From positions 46,720 through 110,719 of the forward strand of contig CAJXSD010000009.1 of the NCBI GenBank assembly GCA_913060475.1: DNA of 64,000 bases. Direction: 5' to 3'. The notes below the pieces were generated by a model, which made no database searches, was not told where the DNA came from, and was given only the letters and a program-made list of their open reading frames with translations. Below, in pieces: positions 8,858 to 19,602 of the stretch (positions within the stretch are counted from its first letter, which is position 1; every line of letters begins with the position of its first letter). The stretch is from an uncultured Paracoccaceae bacterium. GTDB lineage: Bacteria > Pseudomonadota > Alphaproteobacteria > Rhodobacterales > Rhodobacteraceae. The position numbers were made by a program, and so were the translations under genes.

Positions 8858-10147
8858 TCAGTTGGCTTGGACCATATCTGCCAAATCCATGATTTGGTGG
8901 GAAATATCGTTGGTCACGGACACCTGTTCTTGCGTTGCGGTCGCAATTGATTCCGTGTCGCCCTGCAACGTACCAATTTTTTTGATCATCTGATCCGTGT
9001 TGCCCGAGATTTTGGCCGATATGTCTTGGATCGTCTCGATTTCTTTGGCGATGGTTTGGGTGAAATTTGTGGCGCTATTGGCCAGGTTTTTGACCTCGCC
9101 TGCCACCACGGCGAACCCTTTGCCGGCTTCGCCTGCGCGGGCAGCCTCGACCGCGGCGTTCAGGGCCAACAGGTTGATTTGATCGGCAATCGTGTAAACA
9201 AACTCAACGGTTTGCGCCATGGTTTCTGACGATGCGATCAGCTGCTCCACAATATCTTTGGTGCCCGCTGCGGAATGGACCAAGCTTTCTGCGCTATCGC
9301 GTGCAATCTGAACCGACGCAGAGATATCGGCAATGGCTGAATTCATTTCCTCGACCGCGGCGGATGTCGCTTGGGCGATTTCGGCTGTTGTTTCGCGGTT
9401 TTTCACTTCGGTCGTGATGTCGGTTGCATGTTTGGTCACACCGATCACATTGCCTTGCAAATCATAGTCTGCGTTATAAGACGCGTTGATGTAAATCGCC
9501 TGTCCATTTTTTGTCAGCCGCTTGAATTTTCCGGTTTTTGACGTGCCTTTGCTGAGGTCTGTCCAAAATCGTTTGTAATCGGCGGTTTCGGTATAGCTGC
9601 TTTCGCAGAATATGCGGTGATGCCGGCCCACGATTTCATTCAGGTCATAGCCGGTCACATCCAGAAATGTCTGATTTGCATCCTTGATGGTGCCATCGGG
9701 GGTAAATGAAATTACGGCCTGCGTTCTGGCAATTGCTTCGTTGTGTTTGCGGGTGGGGATAGAAATATCAACCGCATATTTTATGACGCCAACGACCACA
9801 CCCGCATCATTTTTCACGGGGTTATAGGTTGCTTGGATATAGACGTCCTGACCATTCTTGGCGCGTCGTGTATAGGACCCTGACTGGAACGCACCCGCTT
9901 GTAAATTCGCCCAAAACTCGGCGTAGTCTTGGGATTGCACATAGGTCGGGTCGCAAAAAATCCGATGATGTTGGCCGACAATTTCATTGTGCTGATACCC
10001 TAGGGTCTGCAAGAAATTGTTATTTGCTTGCAAAATGGTTCCATCTGGGCTGAATGAAATAACGGCTTGGCTTTTATCAAGCGCTTTGATGACGTCTGTG
10101 TCCGCAAAGGCGGAAAACTGTGATTTCTGGGTCTTGCGGCCGAACAT
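8858..10147 (-). CDS. soluble methyl-accepting chemotaxis protein with two PAS domains
   Basis: This is a 429-residue cytoplasmic chemoreceptor without membrane segments. Two PAS domains (about 25-140 and 148-260) share repeated elements: [19 protein letters not shown] or GRHHRIFC, and an N(G)Q-IYI-A-YN segment. They are followed by an MCP signalling domain whose hairpin tip contains [26 protein letters not shown]. The PAS pair resembles heme- or flavin-type redox or oxygen sensors (inference). I chose the ATG at 10147 because GAGGA lies about 8 bases upstream; an earlier ATG at 10237 is possible. No chemotaxis genes are nearby, so it is an orphan receptor. Confidence 0.88.
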   Translation of the reverse strand: MFGRKTQKSQFSAFADTDVIKALDKSQAVISFSPDGTILQANNNFLQTLGYQHNEIVGQHHRIFCDPTYVQSQDYAEFWANLQAGAFQSGSYTRRAKNGQDVYIQATYNPVKNDAGVVVGVIKYAVDISIPTRKHNEAIARTQAVISFTPDGTIKDANQTFLDVTGYDLNEIVGRHHRIFCESSYTETADYKRFWTDLSKGTSKTGKFKRLTKNGQAIYINASYNADYDLQGNVIGVTKHATDITTEVKNRETTAEIAQATSAAVEEMNSAIADISASVQIARDSAESLVHSAAGTKDIVEQLIASSETMAQTVEFVYTIADQINLLALNAAVEAARAGEAGKGFAVVAGEVKNLANSATNFTQTIAKEIETIQDISAKISGNTDQMIKKIGTLQGDTESIATATQEQVSVTNDISHQIMDLADMVQAN

Positions 10148-12568
<2,421 letters not shown>

Positions 12569-12585
12569 ATCAAATAGTAAAACGC

Positions 12586-12616
12586 AAAACAGGCCGAATA
12601 TTCGGCCTGTTTTTTT
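12586..12616 (+). terminator. intrinsic terminator of katG
   Basis: The arms AAAACAGGCCGAAT and ATTCGGCCTGTTTT form a perfect palindrome, followed by a run of T. The symmetrical A and T tracts let it work for the convergent pssA side as well. Confidence 0.85.
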
Positions 12617-12659
12617 ATGTCGATTGTATGGTTTACGCGATCCTTGCGGGATTTGCGTG

Positions 12660-13400
12660 TTATTCGATCACACGCCCGCGTGATTTGACGATGGCCCAGA
12701 ACACACTGGCCAGATACACCAAATCAACCGCGACCATAAGCATCCACAAATGTGCCACAAACATTCCAATTCCGATCACAACGGCAACCATTGCCAAACT
12801 GACCAGCTTGCGCGGAACGCGGATGGATTTGGGCGAAAATGTTTCGATCTGTGAAATCATCAAAAACCCGACGAAGCCTAGCCATAGGGCGACCAGCATC
12901 GGGTATTCGGTGATATCGACCGCATCTGACATATATAAAAACACAGGGAATAATCCCAACATGGCCCCCGCGGGCGCGGGAACACCTGTGAAATGACGTG
13001 CTGTTTCTTCGGTCGGTGTGGCGCGGGCTACGTTGAAACGGGCCAAACGCAAACAGGCTGATGTGATGTAAACCAGCACAAAAATCCACGCGACGCCCGT
13101 TTGACCGCGCAAAAACACTTCGTACACCAATAACCCAGGTGCTACACCGAAACACAAAAAATCAGACAGGCTGTCCAATTCGGCCCCAAAATCGGATGCC
13201 GCATTCAGACGGCGCGCCAACAGTCCGTCCAATCCATCCATGATTCCCGATATCAAAATCAAGATCACCGCAATTTCGAATTTCTGTTCGATGGCATAGC
13301 GGATGGATGTAATCCCCAAACACATGCCCGAAATCGTCGCAAGGTTTGGCAACAACATGTAGAACGGGATTCGTTCGCGTGAACGGGGATCTTGGGCCAT
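12660..13400 (-). CDS. pssA: CDP-diacylglycerol--serine O-phosphatidyltransferase
   Basis: This 246-residue membrane enzyme makes phosphatidylserine from CDP-diacylglycerol and serine. The CDP-alcohol phosphotransferase motif is visible near residues 55-80: DG-x2-DG... with AR, then G-x3-D-x3-D (FGAELDSLSD). About seven hydrophobic segments follow the motif pattern of the family. I chose the ATG at 13400, 4 bases after the psd stop codon; the frame extends to 13451 but that would overlap psd. Together with psd it makes phosphatidylethanolamine, so the two are one operon. Confidence 0.93.
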   Translation of the reverse strand: MAQDPRSRERIPFYMLLPNLATISGMCLGITSIRYAIEQKFEIAVILILISGIMDGLDGLLARRLNAASDFGAELDSLSDFLCFGVAPGLLVYEVFLRGQTGVAWIFVLVYITSACLRLARFNVARATPTEETARHFTGVPAPAGAMLGLFPVFLYMSDAVDITEYPMLVALWLGFVGFLMISQIETFSPKSIRVPRKLVSLAMVAVVIGIGMFVAHLWMLMVAVDLVYLASVFWAIVKSRGRVIE

Positions 13401-13404
13401 TTGG

Positions 13405-14082
13405 TTATTCCGACACTGGGGGCAATTCGGCGATAACCGTTTCGCCGGCAATCATGGTTTGCCCGATTGCCACTTTGCAGATTGCACCTTGTGGCAGGTA
13501 AATATCCAGACGCGATCCAAAGCGGATCAGGCCGAACCGTTCGCCACGGCCCAGATAATCGCCCTCTTGCGACCAGCACAGGATGCGGCGGGCAACCAGA
13601 CCGGCAATTTGGACAACGCCGTATTGACGGCCATCGGGCAATTCCACGGTGATGCCATTGCGTTCGTTGTCTTTGGACGCTTTATCCAGGGACGCGTTGA
13701 AAAATTTGCCGGGGCGATAGGCCACTTTGGTAATTGTGCCGGCGGTGGGCACGCGGTTTACGTGGCAGTTGAACACAGACATAAACACAGACACGCGCAA
13801 CATGGGGTCATCGCCCAATTCCAGTTCTGCGGGGGGCACGGCAGGTTCCAGCAGGGATACAACACCATCCGCAGGGGACACCATGACACCGGCCTGTTCT
13901 GGCGTGACGCGTTCTGGATCGCGGAAAAAGTAATAGACCCAAACCGTCAGGCCAGTACCGATCCATCCCAGTGGGTCCCACAGCAAAAACAGCACAACCG
14001 TAATCGCGGCAGCAATTGCCACAAACTTGCGCCCCTCGGGGTGCATCGGCTTAACAAAGGTGGATAGCATGGAAACGCTCAT
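13405..14082 (-). CDS. psd: phosphatidylserine decarboxylase proenzyme
   Basis: This 225-residue enzyme decarboxylates phosphatidylserine to phosphatidylethanolamine at the inner membrane. It belongs to the short PSD class. An N-terminal membrane hairpin (about 20-45) is followed by the PADG-like SPADGVVS segment, an HVNRVPTAG element, and the C-terminal RFGSR sequence, where Gly-Ser self-cleavage would create the pyruvoyl group. The ATG at 14082 has a GAGG sequence upstream; the frame extends to 14124. It is followed 4 bases later by pssA. Confidence 0.92.
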   Translation of the reverse strand: MSVSMLSTFVKPMHPEGRKFVAIAAAITVVLFLLWDPLGWIGTGLTVWVYYFFRDPERVTPEQAGVMVSPADGVVSLLEPAVPPAELELGDDPMLRVSVFMSVFNCHVNRVPTAGTITKVAYRPGKFFNASLDKASKDNERNGITVELPDGRQYGVVQIAGLVARRILCWSQEGDYLGRGERFGLIRFGSRLDIYLPQGAICKVAIGQTMIAGETVIAELPPVSE

Positions 14083-14175
14083 ACGGGCCTCATATCGTCT
14101 GTAAATTGAACCCAGCGCATACAACGAAGTTGGCGCTTTGGCAATCTTGGGTTTTAGGGGTAGGGATCATGGCCC

Positions 14176-14880
14176 CTATAATGCGTTTTCGCGCATTTCT
14201 TGGTAATAGGGTAAACACATATCCGCGATGCGCTGTAATTCCGGTGGCAAATCCGGCATATCCCGTTCGGGCGGTGCAAACCCCGTCGAGGTATGAACCG
14301 CCCCGTACCAATGCGGTGCCCAGACCCCGTCATAGGGTTTGGGGCCCATATCCCAAGTCAACATTGCGGGGTCAAAATCTAACCCAATGGCCGCACATAA
14401 TTTTGTCAGCATGTCACGCGGCGCGCGGCGAATGTCGGTGCTGTCAATAACGACCGCCTTGTGCCCTGCGGCCGTGATTTGGTGAAACAGCTCTAGCTGT
14501 TGTTGAAAACCGATATCGGCCGCGGTCGGGTTGTCATATTTTGCGCTGAAACTGGCCAAGACACGTTGTGGATGACGGATCAAAAACACGTTTGTGACCT
14601 GAGCAATCCAATTGCGTGGGATGTCGGGCAACATATGTTGTGTCATATGTTTTTGGTAATAATGCCGGTCCCGCGGGGCAATCAGATCGGCGATCACATC
14701 CTCGGCGTGATGCGGTTGCGCGGCCAAGACATCATCGCGCATGGGATGGTTCAGGCCCGTTTTGGTTAGATAACAGGCATAAAATGGTTCATCGATGGCC
14801 TGAAAATCGGACCGATTGGCAAAGGAATACATCAGCGCTGTCGATAAATTGCGCGGGCCAGACCACATGGCTAGGTTCAT
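14176..14880 (-). CDS. sulfotransferase family protein
   Basis: This 234-residue cytosolic protein shows the two PAPS-binding signatures of sulfotransferases: WSGPRNLSTALMYSF at the N-terminus (5'-phosphosulfate loop) and NVFLIRHPQRVLASF near residue 100 (3'-phosphate loop). The C-terminus has a WTPYYQEM-like ending common to bacterial members. Its start overlaps the upstream aminotransferase by 4 bases (ATGA), so the two are co-translated. That link suggests a small amine or amino-acid-derived acceptor, but the substrate is unknown. Confidence 0.75.
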   Translation of the reverse strand: MNLAMWSGPRNLSTALMYSFANRSDFQAIDEPFYACYLTKTGLNHPMRDDVLAAQPHHAEDVIADLIAPRDRHYYQKHMTQHMLPDIPRNWIAQVTNVFLIRHPQRVLASFSAKYDNPTAADIGFQQQLELFHQITAAGHKAVVIDSTDIRRAPRDMLTKLCAAIGLDFDPAMLTWDMGPKPYDGVWAPHWYGAVHTSTGFAPPERDMPDLPPELQRIADMCLPYYQEMRENAL

Positions 14881-15788
14881 TTTGCCACCTCTTGTTCGAT
14901 CAGTGATTTATAGAGGGATCGGATGTGTTGGGTCATGGGACCCATGTCGCCGGTTCCGATGACACGCCCATCAATGGATCCGACCGGCGTTTGCGCTCCA
15001 AAGGTGCCTGTCAAAAATGCCTCATCCGCGCCATAGGTATCGACCAAGGAATAGTTGCGTTCATAAACGGGGATCCCGTCCGCTTTGCATAGGTCAATGA
15101 CCTTTTGTCGGGTAATGCCGTTCATACAATAATCGCCCGTGCTGGTCCAAACGGCCCCTTTGCGTACGATAAAGAAATTGCAGGCGTTGGTTGTGTTCAC
15201 AAACCCGTTGATATCCAACATCAACGCTTCGTCTGCGCCAGCTTTCTCGGCGGCGATGCAGGCCAGGATGCAATTCAGTTTCGAATGGCTGTTTAATTTG
15301 GGATCCTGCGTCATGGGCAACCCGCGCAGATGCGGAACGGTCGCCAACCGAATGGGCCGTGGGATTGACGGTTTCGAATGTTCCATGATGATGGTGATCG
15401 TGGGACCAGATTGTGACAGGGCGGGGTGTTGAAACGGGCGGACCTTGGGGCCGCGGGTGATCATCAGTCGCGCGTGGGCATCGGTGGTCATGCCATTTGC
15501 AGCCTGTGTGTCAAAAATGGCCTGTTTCACCTGATCGGGGGTCATGCCTATGTTGATGTCTACCGCTTTGGCGGCCTCAAAAAGGCGGTCCATGTGTTCG
15601 TCAATAAAGGCCCAGGTACCGTCATACAAACGCAATCCTTCCCAAACGCCATCGCCCAGCATGAACCCGCTGTCATAGACGCTGACAACGGCCTGATCCT
15701 TGGGGACGATTTTGCCGTTTAGATAAATCAAAATGGTTTCGTTACGCGCATCGTCTTGCGCCTGATGGGTGGTGACTGTGTCGATCAT
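14877..15788 (-). CDS. class IV aminotransferase (branched-chain / D-amino acid type)
   Basis: This 303-residue PLP enzyme has the class IV fold. The N-terminal YLNGKIVPKDQAVVSVYDSGFMLGDGVWEG segment is diagnostic, and the PLP lysine is expected in the KLNSHSKLN region after about residue 165. TNACNFFIV and GITRQKVI are the later family blocks. It may act as a branched-chain amino acid, D-alanine or 4-amino-4-deoxychorismate type enzyme; class IV members are hard to separate by eye. It is followed by a sulfotransferase with a 4-base overlap. Confidence 0.85.
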   Translation of the reverse strand: MIDTVTTHQAQDDARNETILIYLNGKIVPKDQAVVSVYDSGFMLGDGVWEGLRLYDGTWAFIDEHMDRLFEAAKAVDINIGMTPDQVKQAIFDTQAANGMTTDAHARLMITRGPKVRPFQHPALSQSGPTITIIMEHSKPSIPRPIRLATVPHLRGLPMTQDPKLNSHSKLNCILACIAAEKAGADEALMLDINGFVNTTNACNFFIVRKGAVWTSTGDYCMNGITRQKVIDLCKADGIPVYERNYSLVDTYGADEAFLTGTFGAQTPVGSIDGRVIGTGDMGPMTQHIRSLYKSLIEQEVAK

Positions 15789-15932
15789 GGTAACCTTTTT
15801 TTGGGTACGCTAGCCTTACCTTGGGCAAAGTCCAAGTGTTAAATTGCGTTCACCTTAGTGTGAAGTTTGATGGTTTAATTTGGCTTGGTTTCGAATTTGC
15901 GGCAGGGTGCCAAAAAACAAAGAGGTGCGACA

Positions 15933-16583
15933 ATGTCTGTGGTAAAAGGATTTGCAATTAAACTGGCGGCAATTTTTGCCTTTGGCGGGGCCCTGGCCCT
16001 GTCAGCCCCCAGCGCCCAAGCTGAAACTGTAGTCGTTGCAGGTGGGTGTTTTTGGTGCGTCGAGGCAGATTTTGAAAAACTAGATGGTGTGACTGAGGCG
16101 GTGTCAGGGTATACGGGGGGAACGGTCAAAAACCCAACCTATAAACAGGTTACGCGCGGTGGAACCGGCCATTACGAAGCGGTCAAAATTGATTTCGATC
16201 CCGCAAAAATTTCATTGGACCAGATTTTGGACAAATTTTTACGTTCAGTCGATGTGACGGATGCAGGCGGGCAATTTTGTGACCGCGGTGACAGTTATCG
16301 CACCGCCATTTTCGCAGCCCCCGATCAAATCGAATCCGCGCAGCGGGCCATTGCCAAGGCACAGGTTGATTTGGGTCAGCAGATTGTAACGCCTGTTTTG
16401 GACTTGGATGTTTTTTACATGGCCGAAGATTATCACCAAGATTATTACAAAGGGACCGGATTTGTGTTGACCCGCTTTGGCCCAAAACGCCAAAACGAAG
16501 CGTATCAATTGTATCGTGACGCCTGTCAGCGTGACGATCGTGTGAAACAGCTGTGGGGGAATGCCGCCGCATTCGTTAAATAA
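15933..16583 (+). CDS. msrA: periplasmic peptide-methionine (S)-S-oxide reductase
   Basis: This 216-residue enzyme reduces methionine-S-sulfoxide in proteins. A signal peptide (residues 1-30, cleavage after Ala-Gln-Ala) exports it, which is less common than the cytosolic form. The catalytic motif GGCFWCVE places the nucleophile at Cys39, with Cys42 beside it. The [10 protein letters not shown] and [12 protein letters not shown] blocks bind the substrate. Resolving Cys candidates are in the FCDRGDSYR region and near the C-terminus. I chose the ATG at 15933 because AGAGGTG lies 7 bases upstream. It probably protects envelope proteins such as the adjacent bc1 subunits from oxidation (inference). 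Confidence 0.93.
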   Translation: MSVVKGFAIKLAAIFAFGGALALSAPSAQAETVVVAGGCFWCVEADFEKLDGVTEAVSGYTGGTVKNPTYKQVTRGGTGHYEAVKIDFDPAKISLDQILDKFLRSVDVTDAGGQFCDRGDSYRTAIFAAPDQIESAQRAIAKAQVDLGQQIVTPVLDLDVFYMAEDYHQDYYKGTGFVLTRFGPKRQNEAYQLYRDACQRDDRVKQLWGNAAAFVK

Positions 16584-16812
16584 TGACAGAATCGGTACTG
16601 CCTGTTTGGTCAAAACGATAGGCGGCCCAACAAAAATCCTGGCAAAAATCGGGATTTTACCGCGACACATTCGCGCTAATTGTAAAATCAATGCAACTGT
16701 ATGCTGGACGTGGCGGGATTCCAGCGTTAAACAGCGCTCAGCAATGGCTTTGGTTTTTCCAGGGCCCTAAGCCGTATGGGCCGATTCTGGCCAAAAGAAT
16801 GGAGTTAACCTC
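16584..16812 (+). other. leader region before petA
   Basis: This 229-base gap carries an imperfect hairpin (AAAATCC...GGATTTT, about 16634-16659) that may end msrA transcription, and a GGAG ribosome site just before the petA GTG. The petABC promoter should be here, but I cannot place it firmly. Confidence 0.4.
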
Positions 16813-17373
16813 GTGTCACATGCAGACGATCACGAAGGCACCCGCAGAGACTTTCTGTACTACGCCACTGCTGGCGCAGGCGCAGTTGTAACAGGTGCTG
16901 CAGTTTGGCCACTGGTCAATCAAATGAACCCTTCCGCAGATGTTAAGGCGCTGGCCTCGATCCGTGTGGATGTATCTGGTCTGGCGGCCGGATCACAGCT
17001 GACGGTGAAATGGTTGGGCAAGCCGGTGTTTATTCGCCGCCGTACCGCCGAAGATATCGAACGCGCGCGCGCTGTTGATTTGGCCGATTTGGTCGACACA
17101 GATGCGGCAAACGCCAACAAACCCGGCGCAGACGCCAGCGACGAAAACCGCGCATTGGACGAAGCCGGTGAATGGTTGGTCATGATGGGCGTTTGTACGC
17201 ACCTGGGCTGCGTTCCACTGGGTGGTTCGTCAGGCGATTTCCAAGGTTGGTTCTGTCCGTGCCACGGGTCACATTACGACTCGGCCGGTCGCATCCGCAA
17301 AGGTCCGGCGCCAACAAACCTGCCCGTGCCTGTCGCTGAATTTGTGGACGAATCCACAATTAAATTGGGTTAA
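16813..17373 (+). CDS. petA: ubiquinol-cytochrome c reductase, Rieske iron-sulfur subunit
   Basis: This 186-residue subunit carries electrons from ubiquinol to cytochrome c1. An N-terminal Arg-Arg-Asp-Phe-Leu element and a single membrane segment (about 14-36) suggest Tat-dependent insertion, as known for the family. The 2Fe-2S ligands are Cys128 and His130 (CTHLGC) plus Cys148 and His151 (CPCHGSH); Cys133 and Cys150 would form the disulfide. The start is GTG with GGAG upstream. It is the first gene of petABC, 12 bases before petB. Confidence 0.97.
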   Translation: MSHADDHEGTRRDFLYYATAGAGAVVTGAAVWPLVNQMNPSADVKALASIRVDVSGLAAGSQLTVKWLGKPVFIRRRTAEDIERARAVDLADLVDTDAANANKPGADASDENRALDEAGEWLVMMGVCTHLGCVPLGGSSGDFQGWFCPCHGSHYDSAGRIRKGPAPTNLPVPVAEFVDESTIKLG

Positions 17374-17385
17374 GGAGACGTAAAG

Positions 17386-18708
17386 ATGGCTGGTATTCCT
17401 CACGACCATTACGAACCCAAGTCCAAATCCGAGCATTGGCTGCACAGCCGTTTGCCGATTGTTGGACTGTTGTATGATACAATCATGATCCCCACACCCA
17501 AGAACCTGAACTGGATGTGGATTTGGGGTATCGTTCTGACATTCTGTCTGGCGCTGCAAATCATCACTGGCGTTGTGTTGGTGATGCACTATACGCCACA
17601 CGTCGACATGGCGTTTGCCTCGGTTGAACACATCATGCGCAACGTAAACGGCGGTCACATGATCCGTTATCTGCATGCGAATGGCGCGTCATTGTTCTTT
17701 ATCGCGGTTTATGCACACATTTTCCGTGGTTTGTACTATGGTTCCTACAAGGCGCCGCGTGAAATCACATGGATCATCGGTATGTTGATTTACCTGCTGA
17801 TGATGGGCACCGCGTTCATGGGCTATGTTTTGCCATGGGGGCAGATGTCATTCTGGGGCGCGACCGTTATCACCGGTTTGTTTGGCGCGATCCCGTTCAT
17901 TGGTGAACCGATCCAAACATTGTTGTTGGGCGGACCTGCCGTTGACAATGCGACATTGAACCGTTTCTTTAGTTTGCATTACCTGTTCCCATTCCTGATC
18001 GCAGGTCTGGTTGCGGTTCACATCTGGGCGTTCCACACAACGGGCAACAACAACCCAACCGGCGTAGAAGTGCGCCGTGGTTCCAAAGAAGAAGCGGCAA
18101 AAGACACCGTTCCATTCTGGCCCTATTTCGTGATCAAGGATCTGTTTGCCTTGGCGGTGATTTTGGCCGTGTTCTTTGCGATCGTCGGGTTTATGCCGAA
18201 CTATCTGGGTCACCCCGACAACTATATCGAGGCAAACCCACTGGCGACACCTGCGCATATTGTGCCTGAATGGTATTTCTTGCCTTTCTATGCCATCTTG
18301 CGTGCGTTCACATCCGAGGTTTGGGTTGTACAATTTGCATCCTTTATCACCGGTGGCATCATCGACGCGAAATTCTTTGGTGTGTTGGCAATGTTCGGTG
18401 CGATCATCGTGATGGCATTGGCACCGTGGTTGGATACATCGTCGGTACGTTCCGCACGCTATCGTCCACAGCTGAAATGGTGGTTTGCGATTTTGGTCAT
18501 CGACTTTTTCGTATTGATGTGGTTGGGCGCGATGCCTGCCGAAGAACCCTATGCGACCTTCTCGTTGATCGGGTCTGCGTATTGGTTCGGTTATTTCTTG
18601 GTGATCCTGCCGCTGTTGGGTGTCATCGAAAAACCAGCGCCACAGCCGTTGACAATCGAAGACGATTTCAACGCACATTATGGCAAATCTGAAACGCCAG
18701 CTGAGTAA
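17386..18708 (+). CDS. petB: cytochrome b subunit of the bc1 complex
   Basis: This 440-residue integral membrane protein with eight predicted helices holds hemes bL and bH and both quinone sites. Landmarks: the LNWMWIWG opening, the first helix pair with His ligands around HANGASLFF and [10 protein letters not shown], the [15 protein letters not shown]o loop, the second His pair in the [15 protein letters not shown] region, and the [13 protein letters not shown] segment (PEWY is the Qo-site signature). Length matches the alphaproteobacterial type. It lies between petA and petC in one operon. Confidence 0.97.
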   Translation: MAGIPHDHYEPKSKSEHWLHSRLPIVGLLYDTIMIPTPKNLNWMWIWGIVLTFCLALQIITGVVLVMHYTPHVDMAFASVEHIMRNVNGGHMIRYLHANGASLFFIAVYAHIFRGLYYGSYKAPREITWIIGMLIYLLMMGTAFMGYVLPWGQMSFWGATVITGLFGAIPFIGEPIQTLLLGGPAVDNATLNRFFSLHYLFPFLIAGLVAVHIWAFHTTGNNNPTGVEVRRGSKEEAAKDTVPFWPYFVIKDLFALAVILAVFFAIVGFMPNYLGHPDNYIEANPLATPAHIVPEWYFLPFYAILRAFTSEVWVVQFASFITGGIIDAKFFGVLAMFGAIIVMALAPWLDTSSVRSARYRPQLKWWFAILVIDFFVLMWLGAMPAEEPYATFSLIGSAYWFGYFLVILPLLGVIEKPAPQPLTIEDDFNAHYGKSETPAE

Positions 18709-18726
18709 GAAAAGGGACAGAAGAAA

Positions 18727-19521
18727 ATGTTGAAACACATTATCACAAGCGCGGTTACCGCACTGACCCTGACAGCATCAGGGGCGTTCGCCGCAGGCGG
18801 TGGCGATCAACACATCACAGACTATGATTTTTCGTTCGAGGGGCCATTTGGCACCTATGACCAAAATCAGCTGCAGCGCGGACTTAAGGTCTACACCGAG
18901 GTTTGTTCTGCATGTCACGGTCTGAAATACGTACCACTGCGCACCTTGGGTGACGAAGGCGCGTTGGGCTACACCGAGGATCAAGTGCGCGCCTATGCGT
19001 CACAATTCGAGGTATATGATGCGGATCTGGACGATTTCCGTCCAGCCCGTCCAGCGGACCATTTCCCGGAAAACACCGCAGCTGGCGCACCTGATTTGTC
19101 CATGATGGCCAAAGCGCGTGCAGGGTTCCACGGCCCCTATGGGTCGGGTATGAACCAGCTGTTCAAAGGGATGGGTGGCGCAGAATATATTGCGTCCTTG
19201 CTAACAGGCTACACCGGCGAAGAAAAAGAAGAAGCCGGCGTGATACTGTACGAAAACACCGCCTTTCCTGGTGGCTGGATTTCGATGGGCCCACCCCTGT
19301 ACGGTGAGGATGTCGAATTTGATGACGGTCATTCGAATTCCCTGGAAAACGAAGCACAAGACGTCGCTGCGTTTTTGATGTGGACCGCCGAGCCTAAAAT
19401 GATGGCGCGGAAACAGGCAGGTTTTGTTGGCGTATTGTTCCTGACAGTGTTGTCAGTGCTGCTGTATTTGACCAACAAACGCATCTGGAAACCGATCAAA
19501 TACGGTACGCGCCCTGAATAA
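18727..19521 (+). CDS. petC: cytochrome c1 subunit of the bc1 complex
   Basis: This 264-residue exported cytochrome accepts electrons from the Rieske centre. A signal peptide (about 1-22, cleavage after Ala-Phe-Ala) precedes the heme motif CSACH (Cys60, Cys63, His64). A Met in the [10 protein letters not shown] element is the likely sixth ligand. A C-terminal membrane anchor lies at about 232-248. It closes the petABC operon, followed by an intrinsic terminator. Confidence 0.96.
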   Translation: MLKHIITSAVTALTLTASGAFAAGGGDQHITDYDFSFEGPFGTYDQNQLQRGLKVYTEVCSACHGLKYVPLRTLGDEGALGYTEDQVRAYASQFEVYDADLDDFRPARPADHFPENTAAGAPDLSMMAKARAGFHGPYGSGMNQLFKGMGGAEYIASLLTGYTGEEKEEAGVILYENTAFPGGWISMGPPLYGEDVEFDDGHSNSLENEAQDVAAFLMWTAEPKMMARKQAGFVGVLFLTVLSVLLYLTNKRIWKPIKYGTRPE

Positions 19522-19545
19522 GGCGCGGCCACAGCACAGAAACGA

Positions 19546-19577
19546 AAAACCCGCTGAGAGATCGGCGGGTTTTTTAT
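19546..19577 (+). terminator. intrinsic terminator of petABC
   Basis: AAAACCCGC (19546-19554) pairs with GCGGGTTTT (19565-19573), then T residues follow. It sits between petC and the convergent kinase gene. Confidence 0.8.
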
Positions 19578-19602
19578 GTTCGACGGTCGCCTGTGGGCGG
19601 GA

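Noticed and set aside
17848..18738. 296-codon frame antisense to petB
   Set aside because: It is the shadow of the conserved petB gene; its composition is Gln/Arg/His-rich and it has no domain features.
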